DNA of 64,000 nt, taken from the NCBI RefSeq assembly GCF_010726765.1, contig NZ_AP022601.1, positions 6,026,008-6,090,007 of the forward strand, in the 5' to 3' direction. The position numbers and the translations under genes were made by a program. Below, piece after piece: positions 8,669 through 19,718 of the stretch. The notes under the pieces were generated by a model, which was not told the DNA's origin, searched no databases, and saw only the letters and a program-made list of their open reading frames with translations. The DNA is from Mycobacterium gallinarum (lineage in GTDB: Bacteria > Actinomycetota > Actinomycetes > Mycobacteriales > Mycobacteriaceae). How positions within the stretch are numbered: the first letter of the stretch is position 1; the number at the start of each line of letters is the position of its first letter.

Positions 8669-9903
8669 TTGCGCCCGAATCCGAAGAGCCGCTGCGCCAC
8701 CCGTCGCATCTGGATCTCCTCGGCGCCCTCGGTGATTCGGTACCGGCGGTGATGACGGTAGATGTGCTCCATCGGCTCGTGACGGCTGTAGCCGATGCCG
8801 CCCAACACCTGCATCGCCCGATCGGCCGCATCGCACACGAGCCGGTTGGCGCGATAGTTGGCCATCGACACCTTGTCGGAGACCTCCATGTGGTGGTTGC
8901 GGTCCAACTCGGAGGCCGCGTACCTCACCAATAGCCGCACCATCTGGGCCTCGGTGTGCAATTCGACGAGCGGCCACTGCACAGCCTGGTTCACCGACAG
9001 CGGCTTGCCGAACACAATGCGCTCGCCCGCGTAGGCGACCGCGCGGTCGATACAGTGCTGCGCGGCGCCAAGGCTGCTGGCGGCCTGCCGAATCCTGTTC
9101 TCGTGCAGGAACGTCTGGCCGACCTCCAAGCCACGGTCCACTTCACCGAGCACCGCATCGATAGGCACTCGAACGTCCTTGAGCTCGACCTCGCCGTGGT
9201 CGGTCGGCATGTTGAAGGTCCACCAGTAGTACGGCACCGTGAAGCCCGGCGTATCGGTCGGGACCAGGAACGCGGTGATGCCGCGAGCCTGGCCCGGCTC
9301 ACCGGACGTACGGGCGAAGACGAGGTCGTGGGTGGCGCGGTGCACACCGGTGTTGAACCGCTTGGCGCCGTTGATGACCCACTCGTCACCTTCCGGTATC
9401 GCGGTGGTTTCCAGCCAAGTGGCATCCGACCCGTGGTTGGGCTCGGTCAGCCCGAACGCCATCGACCGCTCTCCGGTCAACATGGCGTTGATCCACTCGT
9501 CCTTCTGCGCGTCGGTGCCGAACCGGTCCATCATGATGACCTGCGGGAAGTTCCCGACGATAGACGATTCGTCCTGCAGATCGTTGTGCAGACCGAGTCC
9601 CTTGTGCGCCAGGTGTTCCCGGATGACAGCCATGTCGATGTTGGAGCCGTCGCGGCCGCCGAACTGCGACGGCAGGCCGTAACGCAGCCAACCGGCCGCA
9701 TCGGCACGCCTGCGCATCTCGCCGAGCAGGTCCTCCCATTCCCGGCGCGGGATGCCGCCGTTCTCCCAGTCGGTGCGAGCGTACTCCCGGCGATGGTCGA
9801 AATACTGCATGTTCTCGCGTTCCAGCGGCTTGATCTCGGTTTCGATGAACGCATCCATCTCGGCGAGCAGGCCCGGAAGATGCTCCGGGAGGGCGAAATC
9901 CAC
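8665..9903 (-). CDS. Acyl-CoA dehydrogenase
   Basis: This FAD-dependent acyl-CoA dehydrogenase has 412 residues. Visible signatures are the FAD/substrate loop FGLTEPNHGSDATWLETTA, the DEWVINGAKRF strand, and near the C-terminus MQVLGGIGYSRHEPMEHIYR followed by RITEGAEEIQMRRVAQRL. The catalytic Glu is probably the one in ITEGAEEIQ or an equivalent late position. It is first in the ACAD-kinase-DUF6285 trio and lies 24 bases after the TetR gene. Confidence 0.93.
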   Translation of the reverse strand: MDFALPEHLPGLLAEMDAFIETEIKPLERENMQYFDHRREYARTDWENGGIPRREWEDLLGEMRRRADAAGWLRYGLPSQFGGRDGSNIDMAVIREHLAHKGLGLHNDLQDESSIVGNFPQVIMMDRFGTDAQKDEWINAMLTGERSMAFGLTEPNHGSDATWLETTAIPEGDEWVINGAKRFNTGVHRATHDLVFARTSGEPGQARGITAFLVPTDTPGFTVPYYWWTFNMPTDHGEVELKDVRVPIDAVLGEVDRGLEVGQTFLHENRIRQAASSLGAAQHCIDRAVAYAGERIVFGKPLSVNQAVQWPLVELHTEAQMVRLLVRYAASELDRNHHMEVSDKVSMANYRANRLVCDAADRAMQVLGGIGYSRHEPMEHIYRHHRRYRITEGAEEIQMRRVAQRLFGFGRK

Positions 9904-9927
9904 TGTGTCTCCTTACGTCCAGGGTCT

Positions 9928-10608
9928 CTAGAACCCGTACAGCGTCTTCTTCCAAATCCTCGACAGCGTGGCGATTGCGTCCTCGTCACTCATCTCGAGC
10001 CCGAGACCGGATGTGCCGACGAAAACAGTGGTGAAGTTCTCGAAGAGCAACGCGATCGCCGCGGCGGTGTGCTCGGGATGCAGATCGGCACCGTGGCCCT
10101 GTTCCTGGGCACGGCGCACTGAAGCGGCGACGATGTCGATGCCGAAACGGCGGAATTCGTTCTGCACCGCGGCGAAGCGGGGCTGCGTGGCCGCGAGTTG
10201 GGCGACCGCGATCATGATCCCGATGTTCTGCTTGAACATGTTCCAGTAGCCGGTGACCACGGTGCGAAAGAACGTATCGTCGTCCGGGGATTCCGGCAGC
10301 TCGACGCTCAGGCCGGACGGCGCGACCACCTCGTGCAGGAAGGACTCAGCGAGGACGGCCAGCAGATCTTCCTTGTCGGCGAAGTAGCGATAGAACGCCG
10401 CCGGTGATTTGCCGGCCGCCGACGTGATGTCACCAAGGGTGGTGCCGTGAAACCCGCGCTCGGCGAAGAGTTTCCGGGCGGCCTGCTCGATAGCCTCCCT
10501 GGTCTGGCGACCCTTGGCACTGAGGGTTTCGGCTGGCACGGTCACATCCCGGCCCTGAACGACCGCGCGTGTAACCTGACGGCGAGTTTTGGCCGGCATT
10601 TCCGCCAT
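9928..10608 (-). CDS. TetR-family transcriptional regulator
   Basis: This 226-residue protein has a helix-turn-helix at about residues 40-80 (AARKLFAERGFHGTTLGDI, then SPAAFYRYFADKEDLL), typical of TetR regulators. The N-terminal 28 residues are basic and unusual. It is co-directional with the acyl-CoA dehydrogenase 24 bases downstream and lies 36 bases beyond the HMG-CoA lyase stop, so it sits inside the leftward catabolic run. It probably senses an acyl-CoA. No obvious palindrome was seen in the short gaps beside it. Confidence 0.9.
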   Translation of the reverse strand: MAEMPAKTRRQVTRAVVQGRDVTVPAETLSAKGRQTREAIEQAARKLFAERGFHGTTLGDITSAAGKSPAAFYRYFADKEDLLAVLAESFLHEVVAPSGLSVELPESPDDDTFFRTVVTGYWNMFKQNIGIMIAVAQLAATQPRFAAVQNEFRRFGIDIVAASVRRAQEQGHGADLHPEHTAAAIALLFENFTTVFVGTSGLGLEMSDEDAIATLSRIWKKTLYGF

Positions 10609-10644
10609 GCGGTTACAGCCGAGACGTGAGCAAGTCCCTTCACG

Positions 10645-11553
10645 TCAGTCGCCGAGAATCCGGTCGCCGGCACGCAGCAGCGAGCTCGGTAGGTCGTGCC
10701 CGACGACTTTCTGAGCGACGCGGGCGGCGGCGATGGCGCCCTCCAGGTCGACGTCGACGTCAATCTCGCTGTCCCGTAACAGATAAACCAGGTCTTCGGT
10801 GGCGATGTTGCCGCTGGCGCCCGGCGCGAACGGACAGCCGCCGAGCCCGCCGACTGACGCGTCCAGCCGGGTGACACCGGCCTCGACTGCGGCGTAGGCG
10901 CTGGCCAGTCCGGCACCGCGGGTGTTGTGGAAATGCGCCCCCAGCGGGATGTCACCGATCAGGGGACGAACCTGCGCCACCAGAGCGCTGACCCGGCGCG
11001 GGGTGGTGGTGCCGATGGTGTCGGCGATCGCGAGGCGATCGGCGCCGTGGTCGCGGGCGGCGGTCACGATGTCCAGCACGCGTTGCGGTGGTGTCGGGCC
11101 GTCGAAGGGGCAGTCCCACGCCGTGGCGATGATGACCTCGACGGTGACGCCGCTGTCGTGGGAGATCGCGACGATCTCGGGAATCTGCGCGGTGGCTTCC
11201 GCCGTGGTGCGACCTACGTTCGCTTGGCTGTGGCCGTCGGCGGCCGACACCACGTACTCGATCGACCGCAAACCCGACGCGATCGCGCGCTTGGCGCCGT
11301 TGGGACTGGCCACCAGCGCCGAGAACTCGATGTCTCCGAAGTTGTGCAGCTCGGCGGCGAGTTCGGCCGCGTCGGCCAGCGCGGGCACCTTCGATGGCGA
11401 GACGAACGCCGTCGCCTCCATCTCCCGCACGCCGGTGGCGGCGACGGCCGCGAGCAGTTCGAGTTTGGCCGACAACGGAATCGGATCCTCGATCTGTAGT
11501 CCGTCGCGCAGTGAGACGTCGCGAATGTCGACATGCGTCGGAAGCACACTCAT
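10645..11553 (-). CDS. Hydroxymethylglutaryl-CoA lyase
   Basis: This DRE-TIM-family lyase of 302 residues cleaves HMG-CoA, or a related branched hydroxyacyl-CoA, to acetyl-CoA plus a ketoacid. The N-terminal metal/active-site motif is DVSLRDGLQ, the metal His pair is in GAHFHNTRG, and the catalytic Cys loop is GGLGGCPFAPGASGN, all intact. It overlaps the CoA-transferase stop by 4 bases. The setting suggests the last step of leucine/isovalerate-like or another branched acyl-CoA degradation. Confidence 0.93.
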   Translation of the reverse strand: MSVLPTHVDIRDVSLRDGLQIEDPIPLSAKLELLAAVAATGVREMEATAFVSPSKVPALADAAELAAELHNFGDIEFSALVASPNGAKRAIASGLRSIEYVVSAADGHSQANVGRTTAEATAQIPEIVAISHDSGVTVEVIIATAWDCPFDGPTPPQRVLDIVTAARDHGADRLAIADTIGTTTPRRVSALVAQVRPLIGDIPLGAHFHNTRGAGLASAYAAVEAGVTRLDASVGGLGGCPFAPGASGNIATEDLVYLLRDSEIDVDVDLEGAIAAARVAQKVVGHDLPSSLLRAGDRILGD

Positions 11554-12755
11554 AACACGCCCTCCTCTGCCAGCTGCATGATCTCGGCATCGCTTCGGCC
11601 CAGCAGACCACCGTAGACCTCGTCATTGTGCTGGCCGGGCCGGGCGGAGCCGGCGTTGCGAATCGTGCCCGGTGTATCCGAGAGCACCGGTATCACGCCG
11701 GGACCCTTGATGTTTCGCCCGATGCGTTCGTCCCAGTGGTCGGCGATCATCCCGCGGGCCTGCAGCTGTGGATCCTCGACGACCTCGGCGACGGTGTTGA
11801 TGGGTCCGCTGATCACCCCGGCTTCCGAAAGGGTCGCGATGATGTCGGCAGGTTGTCTGGCGGCCGCCCAGTCGCCGATGATCTTGTCGAGTTCATCCTG
11901 ATTGCGGCCCCGGGCAACGTGAGTGGCGAATCGATCGTCGGTGGCGAGCTCTGGTTGTCCCATTGCGGCGCACAGCCGACGGAACACGGTGTCCTGGTTG
12001 GCGGCGATGACGACCCAGCTGCCGTCGGCGGTCGGGTAGATGTTCGACGGGGCGATACCCTCCAGTCGGGTACCGGAGGGTCCCCGAACCACACCGCCCA
12101 CGTCGTAGTCCGGAATGGTGGATTCCTGAACGGCCAAACAGGATTCGGTGAGCGCGGCGTCGACGACCTGTCCCTTGCCGGTGACCGAGCGTCGATACAG
12201 CGCGGCCAGTGCGCCCTGGGCGGCGAACATCCCGGCCAGGCTGTCGCCGAGCGAAAGGGCGAGTCGCGGGGGCGGACCGCCGGGGAACCCGTTCATGTGC
12301 CGCAGGCCACTGGCCGCCTCGGCGACCGACGCGTAACCCGCCTTGTGCGCCTCGGGTCCGGTCTGCCCGTATCCGGAGACCCGTACCAGGATGATGCCCT
12401 GATTGCGTTCACGCAGCACGACGTAGCCGAGGTTCCACTTCTCCAGCGTGCCGGGCCGGAAGTTCTCCACGATGATGTCGGAGCGCTCGACGAGGTCCAG
12501 GAACAGTTCGCGTCCGGCATCCTTGCGCAGGTTCAGCGTGACGGCCTTCTTGTTGCGCGCGTGCACCGTCCAGAAGAAATGGTGACCCTCGAGTTCGGCC
12601 TGCCCCCAGGTGCGCAACGGATCAGGGGCCCCAGGCGGCTCGATCTTGATGACCTCGGCGCCCATGTCACCGAGCAGCCGTCCGGCGAACGGTCCGGAGA
12701 TCAGCGTGCCGACCTCGATAACGCGGATGCCGTCGAGCGGGCCGGTGACCGTCAT
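11550..12755 (-). CDS. CaiB/BaiF family (class III) CoA-transferase
   Basis: This 401-residue family III CoA-transferase starts with GTLISGPFAGRLLGDMGAEVIKIEPP, the classic N-terminal motif. The nucleophilic Asp is most likely the one in LSLGDSLAGMFAAQG near residue 170. The enzyme would move CoA to a carboxylic acid so that the neighbouring acyl-CoA dehydrogenase and lyase can act. It overlaps genes on both sides by 4 bases. Confidence 0.92.
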   Translation of the reverse strand: MTVTGPLDGIRVIEVGTLISGPFAGRLLGDMGAEVIKIEPPGAPDPLRTWGQAELEGHHFFWTVHARNKKAVTLNLRKDAGRELFLDLVERSDIIVENFRPGTLEKWNLGYVVLRERNQGIILVRVSGYGQTGPEAHKAGYASVAEAASGLRHMNGFPGGPPPRLALSLGDSLAGMFAAQGALAALYRRSVTGKGQVVDAALTESCLAVQESTIPDYDVGGVVRGPSGTRLEGIAPSNIYPTADGSWVVIAANQDTVFRRLCAAMGQPELATDDRFATHVARGRNQDELDKIIGDWAAARQPADIIATLSEAGVISGPINTVAEVVEDPQLQARGMIADHWDERIGRNIKGPGVIPVLSDTPGTIRNAGSARPGQHNDEVYGGLLGRSDAEIMQLAEEGVL

Positions 12756-13933
12756 GTCGAGAACTCGTGCCTGTGTAGCCAGTCGGTGCAGATTCCGACC
12801 GCCTCGCGCAGCGTGCCGCGCTGATCGGGTCCGGAGTAGTAGTGGTTCGCGCCGGGGATCTCGTACATCTCCTTGTCAGAATGCCCGATCGCGGTGAACA
12901 GACGCTGTGTGTGGCTGGGTGTGCAGGCGTCATCGGCCATGTTGCCGATGACCAGCGCGGGCACCGCGATGTCGGGCCCGCACTTGACCGCATCACCGTT
13001 GGCGTCGTCGTAGCTCCATTGCGAGAGCCAGCTGCGCAGTGTGCAGAACCGGGCCAATCCGACGGGACTGTTGTTCACCACCTGAGGATCGCCCAGATAG
13101 CACTGTCCGGGGGTGCGTTCGTTCGGATCCACCGTGGGGTCGAGCCACCGCGGGTCAGCCATGGTGCCGTGCACGACGAACGCGAACTCGTCCTCGGGAC
13201 GGCCCTGCGCCTTCAACTCGGCCAGTTTGCCCTTGACCCACTTGGTGATTCGGCGATTGCGTGCGATCTGGGCGGCCCGGTAGCGCTCGAGGAACTCCGC
13301 GGTGTAGGGCGGCTGGTTAGGGTTGTCGGGGTTGTACAGGTCCAACTCGGGGTCGCGCTTGGACGGGTCGGACTCGTCGAGGATCGACGCGTCCAGCCAT
13401 TCGGTCATCGTGCCGTGGCGGCTGACGTGCGCGGCCAGCAGCATGATGCCGTCGGCCGGGATCAGGCCGAGCTTGGTGAGGTCGGGGCCGTCACCGGAGG
13501 GGCTGGCCGTCACGGTCGGGTTCTGCGCCTGCTGCTGGTAGAACACCGACAGCGATCCGCCGCCGCTCCACCCGGCGAGGACCACCTTCGAGTAGCCCAG
13601 CCGGTTCTTGGCGTCCTCGATGCACTCGCCCAGGTCCTCGACCACCTTCTCCATCAGCAGCGCGGAGTCGGTACCGCGAAAGCGGCTGTTGCAGTAGATG
13701 ACGTGGTGCCCCGCGCGGGCGAGCGCGTTCATCATCGGCAGGTACGCGCCCCCGCCGATGGGATGCATGAACACCAATACGGTGTCTGAGGGCTTGTCCT
13801 TCGGACGCAGCAGATGGCTTTCGAGGATGACGAGCTCGGCGACGCCGCCGTAGACGTCGCGGACGCCCGAATTGTTCTGGTAAGCGACCAGATAGGGGAT
13901 TCGGTCGTACTCGTACTTCACCGCGGTGGTCAT
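12752..13933 (-). CDS. Alpha/beta hydrolase
   Basis: This 393-residue alpha/beta hydrolase has the nucleophile elbow GWSGGG near residue 121, the oxyanion region MHPIGGGAY, and a late His in PGANHYYSG. No signal peptide is present. It lies between a homogentisate-dioxygenase-like gene (no gap) and the CoA-transferase (4-base overlap). It may hydrolyse an ester or C-C bond in that pathway; the substrate is not known. Confidence 0.88.
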   Translation of the reverse strand: MTTAVKYEYDRIPYLVAYQNNSGVRDVYGGVAELVILESHLLRPKDKPSDTVLVFMHPIGGGAYLPMMNALARAGHHVIYCNSRFRGTDSALLMEKVVEDLGECIEDAKNRLGYSKVVLAGWSGGGSLSVFYQQQAQNPTVTASPSGDGPDLTKLGLIPADGIMLLAAHVSRHGTMTEWLDASILDESDPSKRDPELDLYNPDNPNQPPYTAEFLERYRAAQIARNRRITKWVKGKLAELKAQGRPEDEFAFVVHGTMADPRWLDPTVDPNERTPGQCYLGDPQVVNNSPVGLARFCTLRSWLSQWSYDDANGDAVKCGPDIAVPALVIGNMADDACTPSHTQRLFTAIGHSDKEMYEIPGANHYYSGPDQRGTLREAVGICTDWLHRHEFST

Positions 13934-15037
13934 CTAGTGCTGCCCCAGATCGTTGGCGAGTACCTCTTCGGACGGGACGAGGCGACGCCTGGTGTCGATC
14001 GCGATCACCGACCAGTCGACCTTGTCGTAGTCATCGAACTTGCGGCGGGCCCGCTCGCGCGCCTTCTCTGGTGCACCGTGGTGAACCCCTTGCGGCGCAT
14101 GGGAAACCAAGCCGGGCGGCATCGGGATCCCGTAGAGCGATCCACCGTGGAAGAACGCGATCTCGTCGAAGTCGACGTTGCGGTGGTACCACGGCGTGCG
14201 CTCGGTGCCTGGCACGCTTTCGGCGGGCTTGGGCAGGAAGTTCATCACGTAGACGCCGGTGGCCTCCATGAACAGGTGCACCGTGGGTGGCAGGTGCACG
14301 CTGTTCGACGTCACCACGTTGTAGTCGTCGATGTTGAAGGTGAACGCGAAATTGTCGCCGCGCCAGCCCGCCACGTCCAGCGGATGATGTTGGTAGAAGA
14401 GAGAAGTCGTCCCCACCCCATCTATTGGGGAGTGGATCAGCCGGACCTCGTACTCGTCACGCCCATCGTCGTCGATGGGCGACGCCTCCGGGATGACGGC
14501 CTGCGATGGATCGAAGGGGAAGTGCCGACCGAGGTACCCCGGTGCCGGGACCCGGAACTCGTCAGTGGCCTGGATCATGAGCAGTGTCGACTCTTCGTCG
14601 GGCACCTGGCGGAAGGTGCACGCCTTGGGTATGTAGACCCAGTCGCCCTCGCGGTAGCGCAGGGGCCCGAACTCCGTCTCGAGCAGACCCGAGCCCTTGT
14701 GGACGAAGCTGAGCAGGTCGCCGTCGACGTAGCGGACGAAGAACGGCATCGGCTCGCTGCGCCGCGACAGCATCACGAGGCAGTCGGCATTGCTGAACAT
14801 CAGCAGTGGACCGCCGGCGGCGTCGCTCGCGTCGCTCGGTTTGAGCTCCGACGACAGCACGTCGACGGGCCGCAATGGGCCGACCGAGCGGAATGCCGTC
14901 GGGTCGTTGCGCCGATACATGTTCGCCGTGCGGCCGGTGAAGCCGCCGCGCCCGAGTTCGTCGTCTTTCAGCCCATCCAGATCGGCGTGCAGTCGTCGGG
15001 GAGTACGGCCTTTTCGGAGGTGAACAAAGGATTCCAT
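13934..15037 (-). CDS. Homogentisate 1,2-dioxygenase-like cupin enzyme
   Basis: This 367-residue protein has homogentisate-dioxygenase architecture, with an N-terminal jelly-roll (FVHKGSGLLETEFGPLRYREGDWVYIPK) and a C-terminal half with likely Fe(II) ligands in YHRNVDFDE and SHAPQGVHHG. It is shorter than the classical about 430-residue enzymes but resembles the short HmgA-like group. No fumarylacetoacetase or maleylacetoacetate isomerase is nearby, so a true tyrosine/homogentisate route is not supported. It is first in the leftward run, downstream of a perfect palindrome. Confidence 0.85.
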   Translation of the reverse strand: MESFVHLRKGRTPRRLHADLDGLKDDELGRGGFTGRTANMYRRNDPTAFRSVGPLRPVDVLSSELKPSDASDAAGGPLLMFSNADCLVMLSRRSEPMPFFVRYVDGDLLSFVHKGSGLLETEFGPLRYREGDWVYIPKACTFRQVPDEESTLLMIQATDEFRVPAPGYLGRHFPFDPSQAVIPEASPIDDDGRDEYEVRLIHSPIDGVGTTSLFYQHHPLDVAGWRGDNFAFTFNIDDYNVVTSNSVHLPPTVHLFMEATGVYVMNFLPKPAESVPGTERTPWYHRNVDFDEIAFFHGGSLYGIPMPPGLVSHAPQGVHHGAPEKARERARRKFDDYDKVDWSVIAIDTRRRLVPSEEVLANDLGQH

Positions 15038-15065
15038 GGTGTCTCCATCGACAATGGGCGATCCG

Positions 15066-15085
15066 AACTAAAAATGAGTTTAGTT
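15066..15085. promoter_or_regulatory. Perfect palindrome, probable operator of the leftward catabolic run
   Basis: AACTAAA-N6-TTTAGTT forms a 20-base perfect inverted repeat inside an unusually AT-rich patch, 29 bases upstream of the homogentisate-dioxygenase-like ATG. Size and symmetry fit a TetR-type operator. The most likely binder is the TetR encoded at 9928-10608 in the same run, which is inference. Confidence 0.6.
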
Positions 15086-15114
15086 TTACTTTCGGGCAGG
15101 GGTCAACCCTCGGA

Positions 15115-15504
15115 TCAGCTCTCGAGGTCGACCCGGATGGTCAGCAGGTTGGTGCCGAACGTCCGCACGCCGAAGCTGTTGAACTGAGGTAGTGAGCGCA
15201 GCCGTGCGTGCGGGTCGTCGTCGGGCACCAAGTGCGCAGTGCCGCGATGCCACCTGCCGTTGATCCGGACGCGGACCTTCGGATTCGCCTGGATGTTCTT
15301 GACGTACTGCGACTTGTCGCCGAATTCCGAGACGAACCAGAACTGGTCGCCCTCGCGGCGTCCACCCAGAGGCGTGCGGCGGGGCTCACCGCTCTTGCGG
15401 CCGGTGGTTTCCAGCAGCGTCTGGAACGGCATCAGCCGCATCATTCGGTTGGCGACGTTCTTCTGGAAGGTTTTCGTGATCCGATCACGCAGATCGTCGG
15501 CCAT
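15115..15504 (-). CDS. Ddn-like deazaflavin (F420)-dependent nitroreductase family protein
   Basis: This 129-residue split-barrel protein belongs to the family of M. tuberculosis Ddn, which uses coenzyme F420. Recognisable parts are ETTGRKSGEPRRTPLGGRREG, FVSEFGDKSQYVKNIQANPKVRVRI (written in two adjoining pieces in the protein), and WHRGTAHLVPDDDPHARL. It lies 12 bases beyond the acyl-CoA-dehydrogenase-like gene in the same direction. The substrate is unknown; some members reduce quinones or nitroaromatics. Confidence 0.88.
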   Translation of the reverse strand: MADDLRDRITKTFQKNVANRMMRLMPFQTLLETTGRKSGEPRRTPLGGRREGDQFWFVSEFGDKSQYVKNIQANPKVRVRINGRWHRGTAHLVPDDDPHARLRSLPQFNSFGVRTFGTNLLTIRVDLES

Positions 15505-15516
15505 GATTCCCCTTTG

Positions 15517-16703
15517 TTAGACCATCGCGGTGCGCGAGACCTTCATGCCCAGTGTGAGCGCTCCGGCAAGTTCGCGACTGGTGTCGTAGTCGAACACCAC
15601 ATGACCGGCAAGAACATCGACGTCGCGTTTGATGCGCTGCAGCGGATTGTCGGCGAAGTGCACGCTGGCGCCGGACGCCTCCAGCAGATCGGCGATCACC
15701 GACCGCGACTCGCGCACGATGTGCGCGGCCGCGAGGCGGGCCTCGGCTCGTACCGGCCGCGGCACCGGGTCACCCGACGCGACAACGGCTTCGATATCTC
15801 CGACGGTGTCGGCCAGCAGTCCGCGCAGCGCACGCAGCCGGACGCGCGCCTCGCCAAGCCGTGCCTGCGCCAGCGGCTTCTCCTTCTGCGTGACGCCTTC
15901 GTACGCGAGGATGCGCTCGCCGAGCCGCTCGGCGTAGACCTCCGCGACGCGCTCCGCGCTGCCCAGTGCCGGCATGGCCGCCAACAGCGACAGGGCGGGC
16001 ACCATCGGCCAACGGTAGGTGTCGGCGTCGTGAAGCCCGGCGCCCGGCGCGGTGCCGGAATAGATATCGGCGACGCGGACAAGCCGGTGGTGGGGGACAA
16101 ACGCATCGGTGATGACCACGTCGTTGGATCCAGTGGCCCGCATGCCGTCGGTGTGCCAGACGTCCTCGATGCGGACGTCGGAGATGGGTAGTAGGGCCAG
16201 CGCCGGATAAATAGCGGCCGGATCCTCATCGGGGCCGCAGATCGCACCCACCATGATCCAGTTGCCGTCCATCACGCCCGTCGCCCACGACCACCGGCCG
16301 GTCAACCGGATGCCGTCGCCGGACGGCACGCCTCGGCCCGTCGGCGCCAGCGGCGCGGGCGCGAGGAACGGGCGCGTCGCGAACGCCTCCTCCTGAGCAC
16401 GCTCGTCGAACAGCGCAAGCATCCAGTTGTGCAGGGCATAGAAGCCAAGCGTCCACGCGCTCGACGCACAGCCGTGCGCCATCCGCCGAACCGGATCGAG
16501 GATCGACGGCCACGCGGCCTGCTGACCGCCGAAGCGGGCGGGCACCAGCAGTTCGGTAAAGCCCGAAGCGGTGACGTCGGCGACCGTTTCGGCAGGTAAG
16601 CGGCGTATCCGCTCGGCTTCTGGCGCGCGCTCGGCCAGCCGGGCGACAAACTCGGGGGTGATGGCCGGGGTGGCCGAAACCGCGGTCACGATCCTCAACG
16701 CTA

Positions 16704-16707
<4 letters not shown>
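15517..16707 (-). CDS. Acyl-CoA dehydrogenase-fold flavin monooxygenase
   Basis: This protein of up to 396 residues has the HsaA/IacA-like fold of two-component flavin monooxygenases: a start region with AERIRRLPAETVADVTASGF, the segment SSAWTLGFYALHNWM, and RLTGRWSWATGVMDGNWIMVG. The usual dehydrogenase catalytic Glu motif is not seen, which supports oxygenase rather than dehydrogenase activity. The longest start (ATG at 16707) lies inside a palindromic operator. TTG at 16698 or GTG at 16689 are plausible shorter starts. Confidence 0.82.
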
Positions 16708-18540
<1,833 letters not shown>

Positions 18541-18545
18541 CGCCG

Positions 18546-18598
18546 ACGCAAAGGTCCCCGACACTCGGACTTGCCCGGGTGATCGGGGACTTTTGCGT
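18546..18598 (+). terminator. Strong hairpin after antigen 85 gene
   Basis: Arms 18546-18561 and 18583-18598 match at 15 of 16 positions (ACGCAAA and TCCCCGA cores), with a 21-base loop. It lies 6 bases after the fbp stop. No clear T-run follows. Confidence 0.75.
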
Positions 18599-18638
18599 TC
18601 CCCTACCTTCGGTGTGGGCCCAGATGAGAATGGGTTCC

Positions 18639-19637
18639 ATGTCTGAAGTCAATGCGTTGGTCGCGCACCAGGACGCCGAGGGATCCATCACGCTGCAGCA
18701 CGAGGTCGTCGACGCGTCCTTCCTGCCCGACGGCGATGTCCAGATTGGCGTCGAATACTCGGGGATCAACTACAAGGACGCCCTGGCGATCACGCCGAAG
18801 GGCGGAGTCGCGCGGGCGTACCCGCTGATTCCCGGCATCGATGTCGCCGGAACGGTCACCTCGAGCTCGTCCCCTGAATTCGCCGTGGGTGACCGCGTCG
18901 TCGCCCATGGTTACGACATCGGCACCGGTCGCCACGGCGGCTACGCGGACACCGCGCGCTACCCCGCCGACTATCTGGTGAAGCTCGACGAGTTGACCAC
19001 CGCCGAGGCCGCGGCTATCGGCACGGCGGGATTCACTGCGGCCATGAGCGTCAACGCGATTCGTGCGGCGGGCATACAGCCGGCCGACGGCCCGATTCTG
19101 GTTACCGGTGCGACGGGCGGGGTCGGCAGCGTCAGCGTCGATCTGCTGGCTGGACTCGGGTACGAGGTGGTCGCGTCCAGCGGTAAGGCCGAAGCCCACG
19201 ACTGGCTGATGGAACTGGGCGCCACGCAGGTGATCGGTCGGCTACCCGCAGAGGGGGAGAAGGTGCGGGCGCTCGGCAAGTCGCAGTGGGCCGGCGTCGT
19301 CGACAGCGTGGGCGGCGACACCCTGGCCTACGCGTTGAGCACATTGAATTACGGTGGGACTGCGGCGATTTCAGGTCTGGCCCGGTCGGCTGACCTACCG
19401 ACGACGGTGATGCCGTTCATTCTGCGCGGCGTAACCCTGGCTGGCATCGATTCAGTACAGCTGCCGATCGGGGCGCGTCGCGACGTGTGGCGTCAACTCG
19501 CGGGCGAGCTCAAGCCGCGTCACCTGGGCAGCATCACCAAGGACGTCTCGGTGCTCGAGGCGCCGCACACGCTGCGCACGATCATCGGCGGCGGCGTCAC
19601 CGGCCGCACGCGCGTGGTCGTGCACGACGGATTCTGA
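18639..19637 (+). CDS. fadB4: Quinone oxidoreductase/acrylyl-CoA reductase family (FadB4-like)
   Basis: This is a zinc-free medium-chain dehydrogenase of the YhdH/AcuI type, 332 residues. It has the N-terminal GroES-like segment YSGINYKDALAITPKGG and the NADPH-binding motif VTGATGGVGSVSVDLL near residue 155. M. tuberculosis fadB4 (Rv3141) lies beside fadE23/fadE24 as here, although this copy is convergent with them. ATG codons 6 and 15 bases upstream are alternative starts. Confidence 0.88.
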   Translation: MSEVNALVAHQDAEGSITLQHEVVDASFLPDGDVQIGVEYSGINYKDALAITPKGGVARAYPLIPGIDVAGTVTSSSSPEFAVGDRVVAHGYDIGTGRHGGYADTARYPADYLVKLDELTTAEAAAIGTAGFTAAMSVNAIRAAGIQPADGPILVTGATGGVGSVSVDLLAGLGYEVVASSGKAEAHDWLMELGATQVIGRLPAEGEKVRALGKSQWAGVVDSVGGDTLAYALSTLNYGGTAAISGLARSADLPTTVMPFILRGVTLAGIDSVQLPIGARRDVWRQLAGELKPRHLGSITKDVSVLEAPHTLRTIIGGGVTGRTRVVVHDGF

Positions 19638-19644
19638 GTTCAGC

Positions 19645-19710
19645 TCGCCGAACGTGGGTTACCCGCACGCGAAATGCGCCCAGGGTGTGTATCGAGCCCA
19701 CACTCGGCGA
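19645..19710. terminator. Bidirectional hairpin between fadB4 and fadE23
   Basis: Arms 19645-19660 and 19695-19710 match at 13 of 16 positions (TCGCCGA...TCGGCGA), with a further small hairpin GTGGGT/ACCCGC in the loop. It is placed between convergent stops and followed on the plus strand by AAAAG. Confidence 0.65.
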
Positions 19711-19718
19711 AAAGAAAC

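Noticed and set aside
8956..10122. 388-codon plus-strand frame
   Set aside because: Antisense to the acyl-CoA dehydrogenase and TetR genes, with no domain features.
13814..15187. 457-codon plus-strand frame opposite the homogentisate-dioxygenase-like gene
   Set aside because: Composition is typical of an antisense shadow (His/Arg/Val-rich) and the minus-strand gene has clear homology.
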